From positions 1 through 64,000 of the forward strand of contig NZ_BMFU01000003.1 in NCBI RefSeq assembly GCF_014639235.1: a DNA stretch of 64,000 bases, in the 5' to 3' direction. The first letter of the stretch is position 1; each line of letters starts with the position of its first letter. The position numbers and the translations under genes are program-made. The notes under the pieces are model-generated. The model did no database searches, had not been told where the DNA came from, and saw only the letters and a program-made list of their open reading frames with translations. The DNA is from Paenibacillus silvae (GTDB lineage Bacteria; Bacillota; Bacilli; Paenibacillales; Paenibacillaceae). Shown here one piece after another: positions 36,277 through 45,129 of the stretch.

Positions 36277-37737
36277 TTATTCAATAGGCGGGGCAAAGAC
36301 AACCGGCAGCCAAATGATAAACGTTGTTCCTTCGCCGCGTCTTGTCACAACTTCTACAGACCCGTTATGCTCCTCGATGATCCATTTGGCAATGGATAAA
36401 CCGAGTCCAATGCCCGGCGTCGCTCCGCGGGATTCATCCGCACGGTAGAAGCGATCAAATATAAACGGCACCTGATCCCGTTCCATGCCGATCCCTGTAT
36501 CGCTGATGCGCAGTCCAACCTGCCCTTTGTACAAGACAGCATCCAGGGTTACAGACCCCTCCGGTGTGTACTTAAACGCATTCTCGATAAAAATAAACAG
36601 CATCTGCTGCAAATAATCTTTGCTTCCGTTCACATAAATACCATTCAGAATCGACAGATCACCTGGAGACCAGTCTGCTTGCCGATCCAGAAATTGTGCT
36701 CTGCGTGCCACTTCCTGTACCAGAATTTGCAATGGAATCGGATTAAGCTCGATTTTCTGGCCTGTATCCGCTCTCGCCAGTGACAACATATCACTGATCA
36801 GACGGCTCATGCGTTTGCCCTCATCGGCCATATCCTCGATCGCTTCCAGAGACATCTGCCTGATCGTTTCTTCATCCAGATTCGGGCGATCCCCGCCCTC
36901 CTGATCCCACAGCTTTTTCAGGAAATCCACATTGCCTCGAATCGTTGTCAGAGGTGTGCGCAATTCATGAGAAGCATCTGATACAAAGCGGCGCTGTGCG
37001 GCATTTGTCTCTTCCAACCCACGGAAAGACAATTCGGTACGCTCCAGCATATTGTTCACCGTCTCGATCAGACGTCCGATCTCATCCTTTGGCCCGTTGT
37101 ACTGAATACGAACGCTGAGATCATCACCTGATTGAATCTGATTAGCAGCATCGATCACATAAACCAGTGGCCGCATTGACTTGCGAGCCAGGATCAAACC
37201 GGATGTGATGGCAAGCGCCATGGCTACCAGCCAGCCAAAGACGAGAATGTTCCGCAGCGCTTCCAACAAACGCTCCTGTGAGCTGACATTCGCACCCACC
37301 TGAAGCAAACCTCTGATCTCATTGGTCCCCTGAAGCGATAGAGCTTGCTGGTTCACCAGAAAAGGGATGCCATGCACTGTAATTTTGGAAATGCCAATTT
37401 CATCGCGAATATTATTAATATTGACGATGGGGAATACTATTCCTGCTTTCTCCAGATTGCCCGAGGACTTGTATGATCCCGTCCGGTAATCGACCAATTG
37501 AATATAAATCTGAGCCTCTTGCAGCTGACTCTCTGCATACGGATCAAGATCAAGAGTCTGCGATAACGGATTAAACCCGATCTGCTCCGTGATCCTCAGA
37601 CTTTTTTCCCTCAGCTGCTGCTCTACTTCATTGTACGTATTAAAATATACAAACGCATAAATGACGACACCCCAAAAAATCAGCACGGCTGCCAGAATCC
37701 CAGAGTACCATGCGGTTAGTCTCAACCGGATGGACAT
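36277..37737 (-). CDS. Sensor histidine kinase (HAMP-HisKA-HATPase)
   Basis: The product has 486 residues from the ATG at 37737, which lies eight bases after GAGAGGTGA. Two membrane helices (about 7-30 and 165-187) flank an extracytoplasmic sensor of about 135 residues. HAMP (about 190-240), the H-box SHELRTPLTTIRGN and the ATPase boxes (NAFKYTPEG, DTGIGM, GIGLGLSIAKWI) follow. It should phosphorylate the response regulator whose gene ends just upstream. The htrA gene further upstream suggests an envelope-stress theme, but the signal is unknown. Confidence 0.94.
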   Translation of the reverse strand: MSIRLRLTAWYSGILAAVLIFWGVVIYAFVYFNTYNEVEQQLREKSLRITEQIGFNPLSQTLDLDPYAESQLQEAQIYIQLVDYRTGSYKSSGNLEKAGIVFPIVNINNIRDEIGISKITVHGIPFLVNQQALSLQGTNEIRGLLQVGANVSSQERLLEALRNILVFGWLVAMALAITSGLILARKSMRPLVYVIDAANQIQSGDDLSVRIQYNGPKDEIGRLIETVNNMLERTELSFRGLEETNAAQRRFVSDASHELRTPLTTIRGNVDFLKKLWDQEGGDRPNLDEETIRQMSLEAIEDMADEGKRMSRLISDMLSLARADTGQKIELNPIPLQILVQEVARRAQFLDRQADWSPGDLSILNGIYVNGSKDYLQQMLFIFIENAFKYTPEGSVTLDAVLYKGQVGLRISDTGIGMERDQVPFIFDRFYRADESRGATPGIGLGLSIAKWIIEEHNGSVEVVTRRGEGTTFIIWLPVVFAPPIE

Positions 37738-37738
37738 G

Positions 37739-38428
37739 TCAGGAGTCACCTCTCAAAATATAACCGGCCCCCCGGATCGTCTGAATGACACGTTTACCTC
37801 CATGCTCTTCCGTCTTCTGTCTCAGCATGGCGATGTAGACCTCCAGAACGTTGGATTCTCCGCTGTAATCGTATCCCCAGATTTTGTCCATAATCAGATC
37901 TCGAGACAACACCCGCCTAGGATTCTGCATAAAGAGATGCAGCAATTCGAATTCCTTCGCCGTCAGCTCCAGACGTTTTCCATCCCGGAGCACTTCACGC
38001 GAATCATTATCCAAAATGATATCTTCATATACCAGACGGTTATCGGCCACACTGCTGATATCGGATTTACGGCGCAGCAAAGCCCGGACGCGAGCGAGCA
38101 GCTCTTCCAGCGCGAACGGTTTTACCAAATAATCATCAGCGCCGGTATCCAGTCCTGTAACTCTGCTCTGAACCTCATCTTTGGCCGTGAGCATCAAGAC
38201 CGGAACTGTGCTTCCGGCTTCCCTTAATCTGCGACATACTTCAAAGCCGTCAATTTGCGGCATCATCACATCAAGCACTACGATATCGGGTTCTTTGTCC
38301 ATTAGTTTGCTCAGGCCTTCTGCCCCGTTGGAAGCTGTTTGTACGTCATATCCTTCAAATGCCAGCCCCCGGCGCAGCATTGATACTATTTTTTCATCAT
38401 CATCTACAATTAAAATAGTTGATCGCAT
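37739..38428 (-). CDS. OmpR/PhoB-type response regulator
   Basis: The product has 229 residues. The receiver has the acidic pair in LIVDDDEK, phosphoacceptor D52 in IVVLDVMMPQIDG, Thr/Ala in MLTAKDE and Lys in YLVKPFALEELLAR. The winged-helix effector domain (about 130-227) has LTAKEFELLHLFMQNP and VIQTIRGAGYIL. It is the first gene of the pair, and its stop lies one base from the kinase start. Confidence 0.95.
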   Translation of the reverse strand: MRSTILIVDDDEKIVSMLRRGLAFEGYDVQTASNGAEGLSKLMDKEPDIVVLDVMMPQIDGFEVCRRLREAGSTVPVLMLTAKDEVQSRVTGLDTGADDYLVKPFALEELLARVRALLRRKSDISSVADNRLVYEDIILDNDSREVLRDGKRLELTAKEFELLHLFMQNPRRVLSRDLIMDKIWGYDYSGESNVLEVYIAMLRQKTEEHGGKRVIQTIRGAGYILRGDS

Positions 38429-38543
38429 GGTCTTTCTCCTTTACCCTAACGTTTGTATTCCCATTGTAACAGGCCCAGGCTCGATTCGCACCTTCTCCAT
38501 TCCAAGCGTGGTTTGAAGCTATAAAAAGGGCACAGTGCAAAAA

Positions 38544-38569
38544 ACGGAAGGGCCGTCAAACCCTTCCGT
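38544..38569 (-). terminator. Terminator of htrA
   Basis: The stem ACGGAAGGG/CCCTTCCGT is followed on the minus strand by TTTTTTG. Confidence 0.9.
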
Positions 38570-38598
38570 TCTTATGCTTGCTTTTGCATCATGCGCAA

Positions 38599-40242
38599 TT
38601 ATTGCTGCTGTGTTTGTTCTGTATTGAAATCATTTTTGTTGCCGATTTTCACCTTCACATCAATCTTTTTGCCGTCACGAACGACATTCAGCGTAACCTC
38701 TCCGCCAACTTTTTGAGTCTTGATAAAATCAATCAGATCCTGGCTTGTTGCTTTTGGAGTACCGTTTACGCCGGTAATAATGTCATACGGTCTCAGGTCA
38801 GACTGATAAGCTGGCGATTGGTATACCGTGCTCGCTACAACTGAACCTTCCGTAATGTTTGTTCCCATTTGTTTAGCTACTTCTGGAGTAAGGTTCATAA
38901 GAGACGCACCAATGAACGGTACAGGTTCTTTAGGAACATCCTTGTTTTCTTTCAGATATTTCACAGCTTCAGAGATCACACTCGATGGTATTGCAAAACC
39001 AATGCCCTGTGCATCCGCACTCACAGCAACGTTCATGCCGATAACTTCACCATTCAGGTTGAGCAATGGACCACCAGAGTTCCCCGGGTTAATCGAAGCA
39101 TCTGTTTGCAGCAGGTGGCTGTATTCACGAGTTTTTCCTGTTTCCTGATCCGGAATACTGATCGTACGTTCTTTCGCACTCAGAACCCCCGCAGTAACGG
39201 TGTGTTCGAAACCTTCCGGGTTACCAATCGCTACGAGCCATTCACCAACCTGGGTGTTGTTTGAGTTGCCCAGCGGCGCAACCGGGAAGTCTTTATCTCC
39301 GCTGTTTTTCTCAATCTTCAGCACCGCAAGATCCAGATCAAAGCTGCTGCCCAGCAATTTAGCTTCATAAGGCTTGCTGTTGTTTTCAAGTGTTACCTGA
39401 ATGACGTCTGCACCCTGAACGACGTGCTGATTGGTCAGGATATAACCGTCTTTGTCAAAAATGAATCCTGAACCAATGCCCAGTGGAACAAGTTGATTGC
39501 TGGCCTGAGGCTGCTCGCTCTGACCTTGATTGCCACCAAGCCCATTATCATTACCGCCGCCAAAGAAGTATTGATACAGCGGATCATTGGTATTGGCTCC
39601 TCCCTGTCCTGAACCGCTGCGAGAGGACTGCTTCGCAAGTGTTTCAATCTTGACAACGGCTGGACTGGTTTGCTTAACAACGGACGATACATCCTCTTTG
39701 CCTGTTGGCAGAAGAGATGCTGTCACGTTATTTCCGCCGCCTGTATTACTTGGCGTCTCCTGCGCAGCAGTTTCATTTCCATTGGTTAGCGAAGCCTGCG
39801 GGGTAAACATGTTCGTTCTGTCTGCTGTGTACATCAGTACCGTGATAACCAACATACCGGCAATAAATGAGAACAGAAGGGATCTTACTGAAGACCTTGG
39901 TCTGCGATTGTTGTAATTCCATCCACCATTATTGTTGCCGCCATTCCCTTGACCGCCACCGTTCCCGGAACCGCTACCACCAGAGATTCTGCCTGACTGA
40001 TCCGAAGCTCCGCTGTTATAGTAGGTCGGAACAGGCTTGACCGGATCTGGTCTCGTAATCTCTACATTTCCTTCTTGGCGTGCCCCGTCGGAGCCAGCTG
40101 TATCTTCCTGATTCACAGACTGAAACGGTCCATAAGAATAATAATACGAGGAATCATTATTGCCGGCAGAATTGCGATTTTCTGCTTGTGTCGTTTCCTT
40201 TTCCTCATCTTGTCGGTTCGATCTATAATTACGCTCGTCCAT
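38599..40242 (-). CDS. htrA: Membrane-anchored HtrA/DegP-type serine protease with PDZ domain
   Basis: The product has 547 residues. A long Gly/Asn-rich cytoplasmic N-terminus (1-118) precedes one membrane helix (about 119-138, SLLFSFIAGMLVITVLMY). The trypsin-like protease domain carries the triad in TNQHVV (His), FDLDLAV (Asp) and NPGNSGGPLL (Ser). A C-terminal PDZ domain (about 440-530) reads substrate C-termini. It degrades misfolded proteins outside the membrane and is commonly induced by envelope-stress kinases; a two-component pair is encoded immediately downstream. Confidence 0.95.
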   Translation of the reverse strand: MDERNYRSNRQDEEKETTQAENRNSAGNNDSSYYYSYGPFQSVNQEDTAGSDGARQEGNVEITRPDPVKPVPTYYNSGASDQSGRISGGSGSGNGGGQGNGGNNNGGWNYNNRRPRSSVRSLLFSFIAGMLVITVLMYTADRTNMFTPQASLTNGNETAAQETPSNTGGGNNVTASLLPTGKEDVSSVVKQTSPAVVKIETLAKQSSRSGSGQGGANTNDPLYQYFFGGGNDNGLGGNQGQSEQPQASNQLVPLGIGSGFIFDKDGYILTNQHVVQGADVIQVTLENNSKPYEAKLLGSSFDLDLAVLKIEKNSGDKDFPVAPLGNSNNTQVGEWLVAIGNPEGFEHTVTAGVLSAKERTISIPDQETGKTREYSHLLQTDASINPGNSGGPLLNLNGEVIGMNVAVSADAQGIGFAIPSSVISEAVKYLKENKDVPKEPVPFIGASLMNLTPEVAKQMGTNITEGSVVASTVYQSPAYQSDLRPYDIITGVNGTPKATSQDLIDFIKTQKVGGEVTLNVVRDGKKIDVKVKIGNKNDFNTEQTQQQ

Positions 40243-40391
40243 GCCTCTCTACCTCCCAATCTCTTATTCGCAAGAGATATTCTTTAACTGTCCTTATTTT
40301 GTACTTTGAACCTTAATCGCACCTTAAAAACAATTAAAAAGGAGATAAAAGCATGCAATATTTGCTGTTTTTTCCCGTCATAGCAGCATTT

Positions 40392-41054
40392 TCAGCTATT
40401 TTTCTTCACCCAGCCCTGTCGATGAGCATAAATAGCCAGCTGCGTGCGATCATCCATTTCACATTTCATCAGCAGATTGCTTACATGAGTTTTGACGGTT
40501 TTGATACTGATATGTAACTCTTCTCCAATATCTTTATTGGTTTTCCCCTCTGCAACAAGCAGCAGCACTTCCTTCTCCCGTTCCGTAAGTCCAGATTCAC
40601 TTTCTCTTGCTGTGCGCTGCCGGATTCCTCTCGTCAAAGCCTGTGACACATCTCCCGTCATCACCGGCATGCCCCTGTTCGCACCTTGGAGAGCATAAAT
40701 CAGTTCTTCGGCAGAGACGGTTTTCAGCACATAACTGACCGCTCCTGCTTCAATCGCTTGCACAACAAGGTCATCCTCCAGGAAACTGGTCAGCATCACA
40801 ATTTTCATATTCGGAAATTCGGACATGATGGCCTCAGTCGCCTCAGCTCCATTCATGACGGGCATCATCAGGTCCATGAGAATCAGGTCCGGCTTATGCG
40901 TATCCTTCATCTGACGAAGCTGTTCCAGCGCGTCCTGACCATTCCCCGCTTCTGCCATCACATGAAAAGCAGGCTCCAGCATCAGATATGTTTTCAACCC
41001 CATCCGAACCATATCATGGTCATCCACAATCATTACGTTAACTTTGCCGTTCAT
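40392..41054 (-). CDS. liaR: LiaR-like response regulator (NarL family)
   Basis: The product has 220 residues. The receiver has DDHDMVRMGL, phosphoacceptor in LILMDLMMPVMNG and Lys in YVLKTVSAEEL. A LuxR-type helix-turn-helix (about 150-215) reads LTEREKEVLLLVAEGKTNKD. It overlaps the kinase gene by four bases and follows a liaF-like gene, the arrangement of the cell-envelope-stress LiaFSR system of Firmicutes. The name rests on that order and on similarity. Confidence 0.9.
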   Translation of the reverse strand: MNGKVNVMIVDDHDMVRMGLKTYLMLEPAFHVMAEAGNGQDALEQLRQMKDTHKPDLILMDLMMPVMNGAEATEAIMSEFPNMKIVMLTSFLEDDLVVQAIEAGAVSYVLKTVSAEELIYALQGANRGMPVMTGDVSQALTRGIRQRTARESESGLTEREKEVLLLVAEGKTNKDIGEELHISIKTVKTHVSNLLMKCEMDDRTQLAIYAHRQGWVKKNS

Positions 41055-42091
41055 TCCGTTTCCCCCTCTGACACATTCTGAAATTTAGGGATCAGCACCC
41101 GCACCGTTGTGCCGGCTCCAGGCTTGGATATAATCTGAACCTGTCCGCCAAGCTTCTCCGCTCGTTCCCGCATCGTAGACAAACCGTATGACCCCGGACG
41201 TTCGGTTTGCTGCAGGAAACCATGCCCGTCATCACTGATGCTCATGCTGATCTGATGCTCAGATTCCCGAATCGCCAGGCTAACCAGTCCGGCTTCTGCA
41301 TGTTTAACCACATTCGCTACAGCCTCCTGAATAATGAGAAACAGCTGGTGCTCAATGGCATCCGAGACTCCGCCATCCAGTTCCAGCTCTTTCACGCCTT
41401 TAAGTCCGTTTTGCCGGCAGTAGTCAGGGAACCAGCTGTCCAGCGCAGCTGCCAGATCACGCCCTTCCAGCTCTACCGGGCGAAGCTGGGCAATCAATCC
41501 GCGCATCTGACGCTGTGCAGTATGAGACATCTGAATTAATTGGTCCAGTACATTGCGTCCATGCTCAGGATTCATCTCCAGCAGACGCGGCAGCGATGAA
41601 GCCGACATATGCATGGCGAACAATTGCTGGCTGACAGTGTCATGCAGGTCTCTTGCCATTCGCTTGCGTTCCTCAATCACTGCACGTTCAGATGCCTGCT
41701 CCTTCTCAATGACTTCCTGCTCGCCCAGCCGCTGAAGCAATCTCATTTTATTTTCGATGGATTCCATCATCACATTAAATTCCTGATACACCCGCCCGAA
41801 TGAAGCATCGTCAGCCTCCGGCATACGTACAGCCATATTGCCCTTGGACACTTTAAGCATATTCAGATCGAGCAGATCAATTTTCCGTTGCAGGCGAAGC
41901 GCCGCGATATACCCCGTAACAATCGTGCCTGCAATAACAACTCCAATAAAAGTCCATGCCCGGTTGCGATTTGTGACTAATAACAACACATCACCAAATA
42001 ACAGATAGAACCCAACCACTGTAATTAACCCGGTTAACACAAAATACGTCATCAGTTCCCACTTGTTTGCTTTGAGAATCGTTCGAATCAT
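41051..42091 (-). CDS. liaS: LiaS-like sensor histidine kinase
   Basis: The product has 346 residues. Two N-terminal membrane helices (about 12-34 and 45-65) with a very short external loop are typical of intramembrane-sensing kinases. HAMP-like and coiled-coil parts lead to HisKA_3 (KRMARDLHDTVSQQLFAMHM, the phosphorylated His in LHD) and a HATPase domain (QEAVANVVKHAE, DDGHGF, YGLSTMRERAEKLGG). It senses lipid-II-cycle stress in characterised relatives. It lies three bases after liaF. Confidence 0.92.
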   Translation of the reverse strand: MIRTILKANKWELMTYFVLTGLITVVGFYLLFGDVLLLVTNRNRAWTFIGVVIAGTIVTGYIAALRLQRKIDLLDLNMLKVSKGNMAVRMPEADDASFGRVYQEFNVMMESIENKMRLLQRLGEQEVIEKEQASERAVIEERKRMARDLHDTVSQQLFAMHMSASSLPRLLEMNPEHGRNVLDQLIQMSHTAQRQMRGLIAQLRPVELEGRDLAAALDSWFPDYCRQNGLKGVKELELDGGVSDAIEHQLFLIIQEAVANVVKHAEAGLVSLAIRESEHQISMSISDDGHGFLQQTERPGSYGLSTMRERAEKLGGQVQIISKPGAGTTVRVLIPKFQNVSEGETE

Positions 42092-42094
42092 GTG

Positions 42095-43135
42095 TTAACC
42101 CACCTTATTCACTTTGACGTCACCGATAAATACACTGGCGATAATTCGCACTTTTTTACCAGTTTCCATATAATGCGGAGTTTCTTCCTGCGCGCTGCCC
42201 ATAAAACCGCCACGTTTGTGATCCAGAAGCTTCATGTCTCCGATAAACGAATTCGTTGTGAGCGAGATGCCGAGATCCATATCCTCTGGAACAAATACCT
42301 TCACATCACCGATAAAATGTGAAATGACAATTTTGGTCTCTCCATAAGGAATTTGTGCTTTGGTCAAGTCAATCACCGTATCCCCAATAAATGATGAGAT
42401 ATTCATCGGTTTAAGTGAGAATACCTCCTTACCCATATGAAAATCGCCAATAAACGTAGATTTATTAAAAGTTTTGGTTCCGTAATCTTCTTGATAACCA
42501 TAGCTGTGGGAGTGACCGAAGCCTCCATATTTCTGTTCTCCCGAATGGGTATTGTAGTGCTTGTCAAACGAATCCTTATCGCCGCCGTTTACATTCTGCT
42601 GCTGCTCACCCGAATGAAACGATTGCTGCTTGCCTGACACGGATTCCTGATTTGGCTTGCCAAACGTTTTCTCGAACTCTTCGTCGAATGACGAAGGCAT
42701 CTCCAAATCCTTATCAGACAAAGGCTTATATGGCTGCTCAGGAGGCGAAGGCGGGGTCATACTTCCTTTTCCTTGATGTTTTCGGTCACGATGCCCTGGT
42801 CCGATCAATACATACAAACCGCCACCAATCAACAGAATCGGGATCAGATAGCGAATGAATTCTCCGATTGAGTATCCGATCACGCCCAGATTACGTGCAA
42901 GAAAAAATCCGCCTATAGACAAGACGATCACTGGCCCAAACGCCGCGTATCCACCATGACGCCGAATTTCCGTCAAACCTTTGACTCCCCACCAGATGAG
43001 GAACACCGGCCAATATGTTCTGAAAATATATCCTACATCAATGTCATATCCCAATTGTTTGAGCAAGATCATTGCACCAATAGCGATAAGAGGTATGCCA
43101 ACCCACCAGCGTTCAAGCGTAGATCGTTTCATCAC
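42095..43135 (-). CDS. liaF: LiaF-like cell-wall-active-antibiotic response protein
   Basis: The product has 346 residues. Four hydrophobic segments in residues 12-105 are followed by a Gln/Ser/His-rich cytoplasmic linker (about 110-215) and a C-terminal DUF2154 domain with repeated SSFIGD/SHFIGDVKV/NSFIGDMKL strands. LiaF inhibits LiaRS in the absence of antibiotic stress. The linker is longer than in Bacillus LiaF (about 240 residues total). Confidence 0.92.
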   Translation of the reverse strand: MMKRSTLERWWVGIPLIAIGAMILLKQLGYDIDVGYIFRTYWPVFLIWWGVKGLTEIRRHGGYAAFGPVIVLSIGGFFLARNLGVIGYSIGEFIRYLIPILLIGGGLYVLIGPGHRDRKHQGKGSMTPPSPPEQPYKPLSDKDLEMPSSFDEEFEKTFGKPNQESVSGKQQSFHSGEQQQNVNGGDKDSFDKHYNTHSGEQKYGGFGHSHSYGYQEDYGTKTFNKSTFIGDFHMGKEVFSLKPMNISSFIGDTVIDLTKAQIPYGETKIVISHFIGDVKVFVPEDMDLGISLTTNSFIGDMKLLDHKRGGFMGSAQEETPHYMETGKKVRIIASVFIGDVKVNKVG

Positions 43136-43275
43136 TCATTTCTCCTTCGTCGTTATTATAAATCCAGTGTACATCAGACGAGTTGATGTTAACAGCGCCG
43201 ACAGGTTGAAGTTGTCTCAGTCCCGAGACCGAGTGTCGAGGAATATTATGTAAAATATATTATTATTCTATATAA

Positions 43276-43703
43276 ATTGAACTAAAGAAACGACATTATA
43301 CCGATGAACGGTTAATGATCGACAAAGCGCGTTGTAATGGGGCAAAAATACCGGCCTTGGCAGGCTGTTTAAGTCGAAGAGGGAATGCTAACGATCCCCC
43401 TAGAGCTTATTTTCCCCTGAATCGGGGACATTTGAATTCTAACGATTTCCAGGAAGCTTATTCCATTGGAATCCTGAAAAATGAGCCTGATCAAGCTGGT
43501 TTCAGCAGAATAGCGTCTCTGGGGATCGTTAGAATTTTCCAAAGCCCGAATATGCCGAAATAAGGCTTCTCCTGATCGTTAGCGCTCGCGGTAGAAGGTG
43601 GCAGTGCAGACTTGCACTTGCCATGAGCGATGCACGATTTTGACGACTAATGCCGGAATTGATGAGCATATTGGAGTGGATTGTGTACATTCTTTAGTTC
43701 AAC
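43276..43703. repeat. 428-bp element: AATTCTAACGAT repeat block bounded by 13-bp inverted repeats
   Basis: The outer ends are TTGAACTAAAGAA (43276-43288) and its exact inverse (43691-43703). Inside are four copies of a roughly 26-nt unit with core CTAACGAT. Two point right (43388, 43439) and two point left (ending near 43533 and 43582). All four fit CTAACGATNNCCAGAGRCTTATT loosely. There is no plausible gene inside. It lies between the liaFSR start and the SASP terminator. The same unit recurs at 48890-49090. Confidence 0.7.
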
Positions 43704-43738
43704 TTTCTAATACTCAATAATGCAAAAGAATACAGAGA

Positions 43739-43768
43739 AACACCCCGGAGCTGCTGCCCCAGGGTGTT
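43739..43768 (-). terminator. Terminator of the SASP gene
   Basis: The minus-strand stem AACACCCTGGGG/CTCCGGGGTGTT is followed by TCTCTG. The T-run is weak. Confidence 0.65.
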
Positions 43769-43857
43769 ATGCCTACTCCATTTTGCGTTTCATAGATATT
43801 TTCTGCTGCATACTGTTATTTGTTATGCACTTCATCCCAATAGGTGAATGGCAAAAC

Positions 43858-44067
43858 TTATTTTTTCATTTTGCCTGCGCGGCCTGTTTGACCTGTGTTT
43901 TCCACACCAAACTCGGCATTATATTTTTCATCAGGTGTTTTGTAATTATCTTGCACTTTGCTTTGAGCAGCTTGCTTCACTTTAGAAGCAGCACTTCCAT
44001 TCTCCTGACCAAACTCAGCATCATACTTCTCGTTAGGCGTTTGAGACCCTTGGAATTTCTTTGCCAC
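43858..44067 (-). CDS. Gamma-type small acid-soluble spore protein (SspE-like)
   Basis: The product has 69 residues from a GTG at 44067 behind GAGAGAGGTGA. It is polar, lacks cysteine and contains two repeats, PNEKYDAEFGQEN and PDEKYNAEFGVEN. The repeated EFG-x-E segment resembles the EFASE protease site of gamma-type SASPs, which serve as amino-acid stores in the spore and are cut at germination. A sigma-G-like promoter lies 65 bp upstream, which supports forespore expression. Confidence 0.82.
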   Translation of the reverse strand: MAKKFQGSQTPNEKYDAEFGQENGSAASKVKQAAQSKVQDNYKTPDEKYNAEFGVENTGQTGRAGKMKK

Positions 44068-44131
44068 AACGAATCACCTCTCTCTTCATATTTACACTGC
44101 AGATGGCAGCGCGGGGTTCGTCCCCAGTCAA

Positions 44132-44161
44132 TATTATGTGAAGAGCGGCTTGCTGTTATTC
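44132..44161 (-). promoter_or_regulatory. Sigma-G-like (forespore) promoter of the SASP gene
   Basis: On the minus strand GAATA (44157-44161), an 18-base spacer and CATAATA (44132-44138) match the sigma-G pattern GHATR and CATNHTA. It is the only promoter-like sequence I noticed in this gap. Confidence 0.6.
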
Positions 44162-44178
44162 AGGCAACACATTCCATA

Positions 44179-44982
44179 TCAGATGGCCTTATCAAGCCAG
44201 GAATCCGGAACGGTTTTGTAGACATCAATGGCTTTGGACAGCTCTTTAAGCATTTCCTCCGTACATTTCCCGGCGCCTTGCTTGATCACCTGAACCTCAA
44301 CATCCTTTTTTCCCCATTCCTTGTATACCTGCTTTGTGGTTGGAAAGTACAGATCGATTTTGTTTCCTTTGATTGCCGAGCCGGTATCTGCAACAATTCC
44401 ATAACCGTAACCGGGAATATACAGAATGGAGCCCATCGGAAACAGCTTCGGATCAGCAGCGATCGTGGAGACCGTTTCCTTGTCTCGACGTACCTTTACA
44501 CCTGAATATGTGATGCCGTATTGAGGATGCTTCGGTGTTTTGCCTGTAGATTCAACACCTGCTGTATATCCCGTTGCAGTCACCTTTTTAGTTCCCAAAA
44601 TTTGTTCCGAACGCGGGGCAAGCACTGGCATGCCCGGATCAACCGGGTCAACCACTCGTTTCGCCTGAAGCTCGGGTTTTGGAAGCACAATCGGCTGCGG
44701 CGACCACATCAAAGCCATATATGCTAAAGTCGTTAATTGGGCCTCGTCCGTATACAGCGGTTGAGCCTGGTCTAACCTGGATGGTCGCTCCAATGCCGCA
44801 ACTCGGCTCACTTCATGATCTTCATCCGTTTTGATTGGATGTACATGCAGGATCGTACTTTCCTCTTCAAATATATAGGCCTGGGCCTGATTGAAACTCA
44901 TCAAAATCCCAGCAAAGATAAAGCAGCACATGATGATGAACTTGTTTTCATTCACATTTGAAACATACTTTTTCATGTTCAT
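44179..44982 (-). CDS. Exported 3D-domain protein (YabE/YocH-type)
   Basis: The product has 267 residues, with GGGGGAGGTT ahead of the ATG. The N-terminal signal/anchor spans about 14-36 (FIIMCCFIFAGILMSF) and ends at AQA. The C-terminal 3D domain (about 135-240) has the three conserved aspartates in AADPKLFPMG, VADTGSAIKG and NKIDLYF, plus KVTATGYTAG. The fold resembles lytic transglycosylases, and proteins of this type act on peptidoglycan during growth, sporulation or resuscitation. There is no LysM or G5 domain. Confidence 0.88.
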   Translation of the reverse strand: MNMKKYVSNVNENKFIIMCCFIFAGILMSFNQAQAYIFEEESTILHVHPIKTDEDHEVSRVAALERPSRLDQAQPLYTDEAQLTTLAYMALMWSPQPIVLPKPELQAKRVVDPVDPGMPVLAPRSEQILGTKKVTATGYTAGVESTGKTPKHPQYGITYSGVKVRRDKETVSTIAADPKLFPMGSILYIPGYGYGIVADTGSAIKGNKIDLYFPTTKQVYKEWGKKDVEVQVIKQGAGKCTEEMLKELSKAIDVYKTVPDSWLDKAI

Positions 44983-45072
44983 GGTATAACCTCCCCCTCA
45001 CTTGCAAAGGGTTACCAAAAAACATGTATTCTATACCTTGCCTCATATACAGCGCATGATTACACATCAAAA

Positions 45073-45119
45073 AACCGTCTGATACACGCAGGGGTGCTTC
45101 CCTGCTTCTCAGACGGCTT
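45073..45119 (-). terminator. Terminator of thrS
   Basis: The outer stem GCCGTCTGA/TCAGACGGT encloses an inner GCAGGG/CCCTGC stem and is followed on the minus strand by TTTTTT. Confidence 0.92.
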
Positions 45120-45129
45120 TCACAAGACA

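Noticed and set aside
43315..43563. 82-codon plus-strand frame inside the first repeat block
   Set aside because: It is made of repeat units read through in one direction and has no ribosome site.
43384..43600. CRISPR array
   Set aside because: Units are in both orientations, imperfect, with unequal spacers, and no cas genes are in the window.
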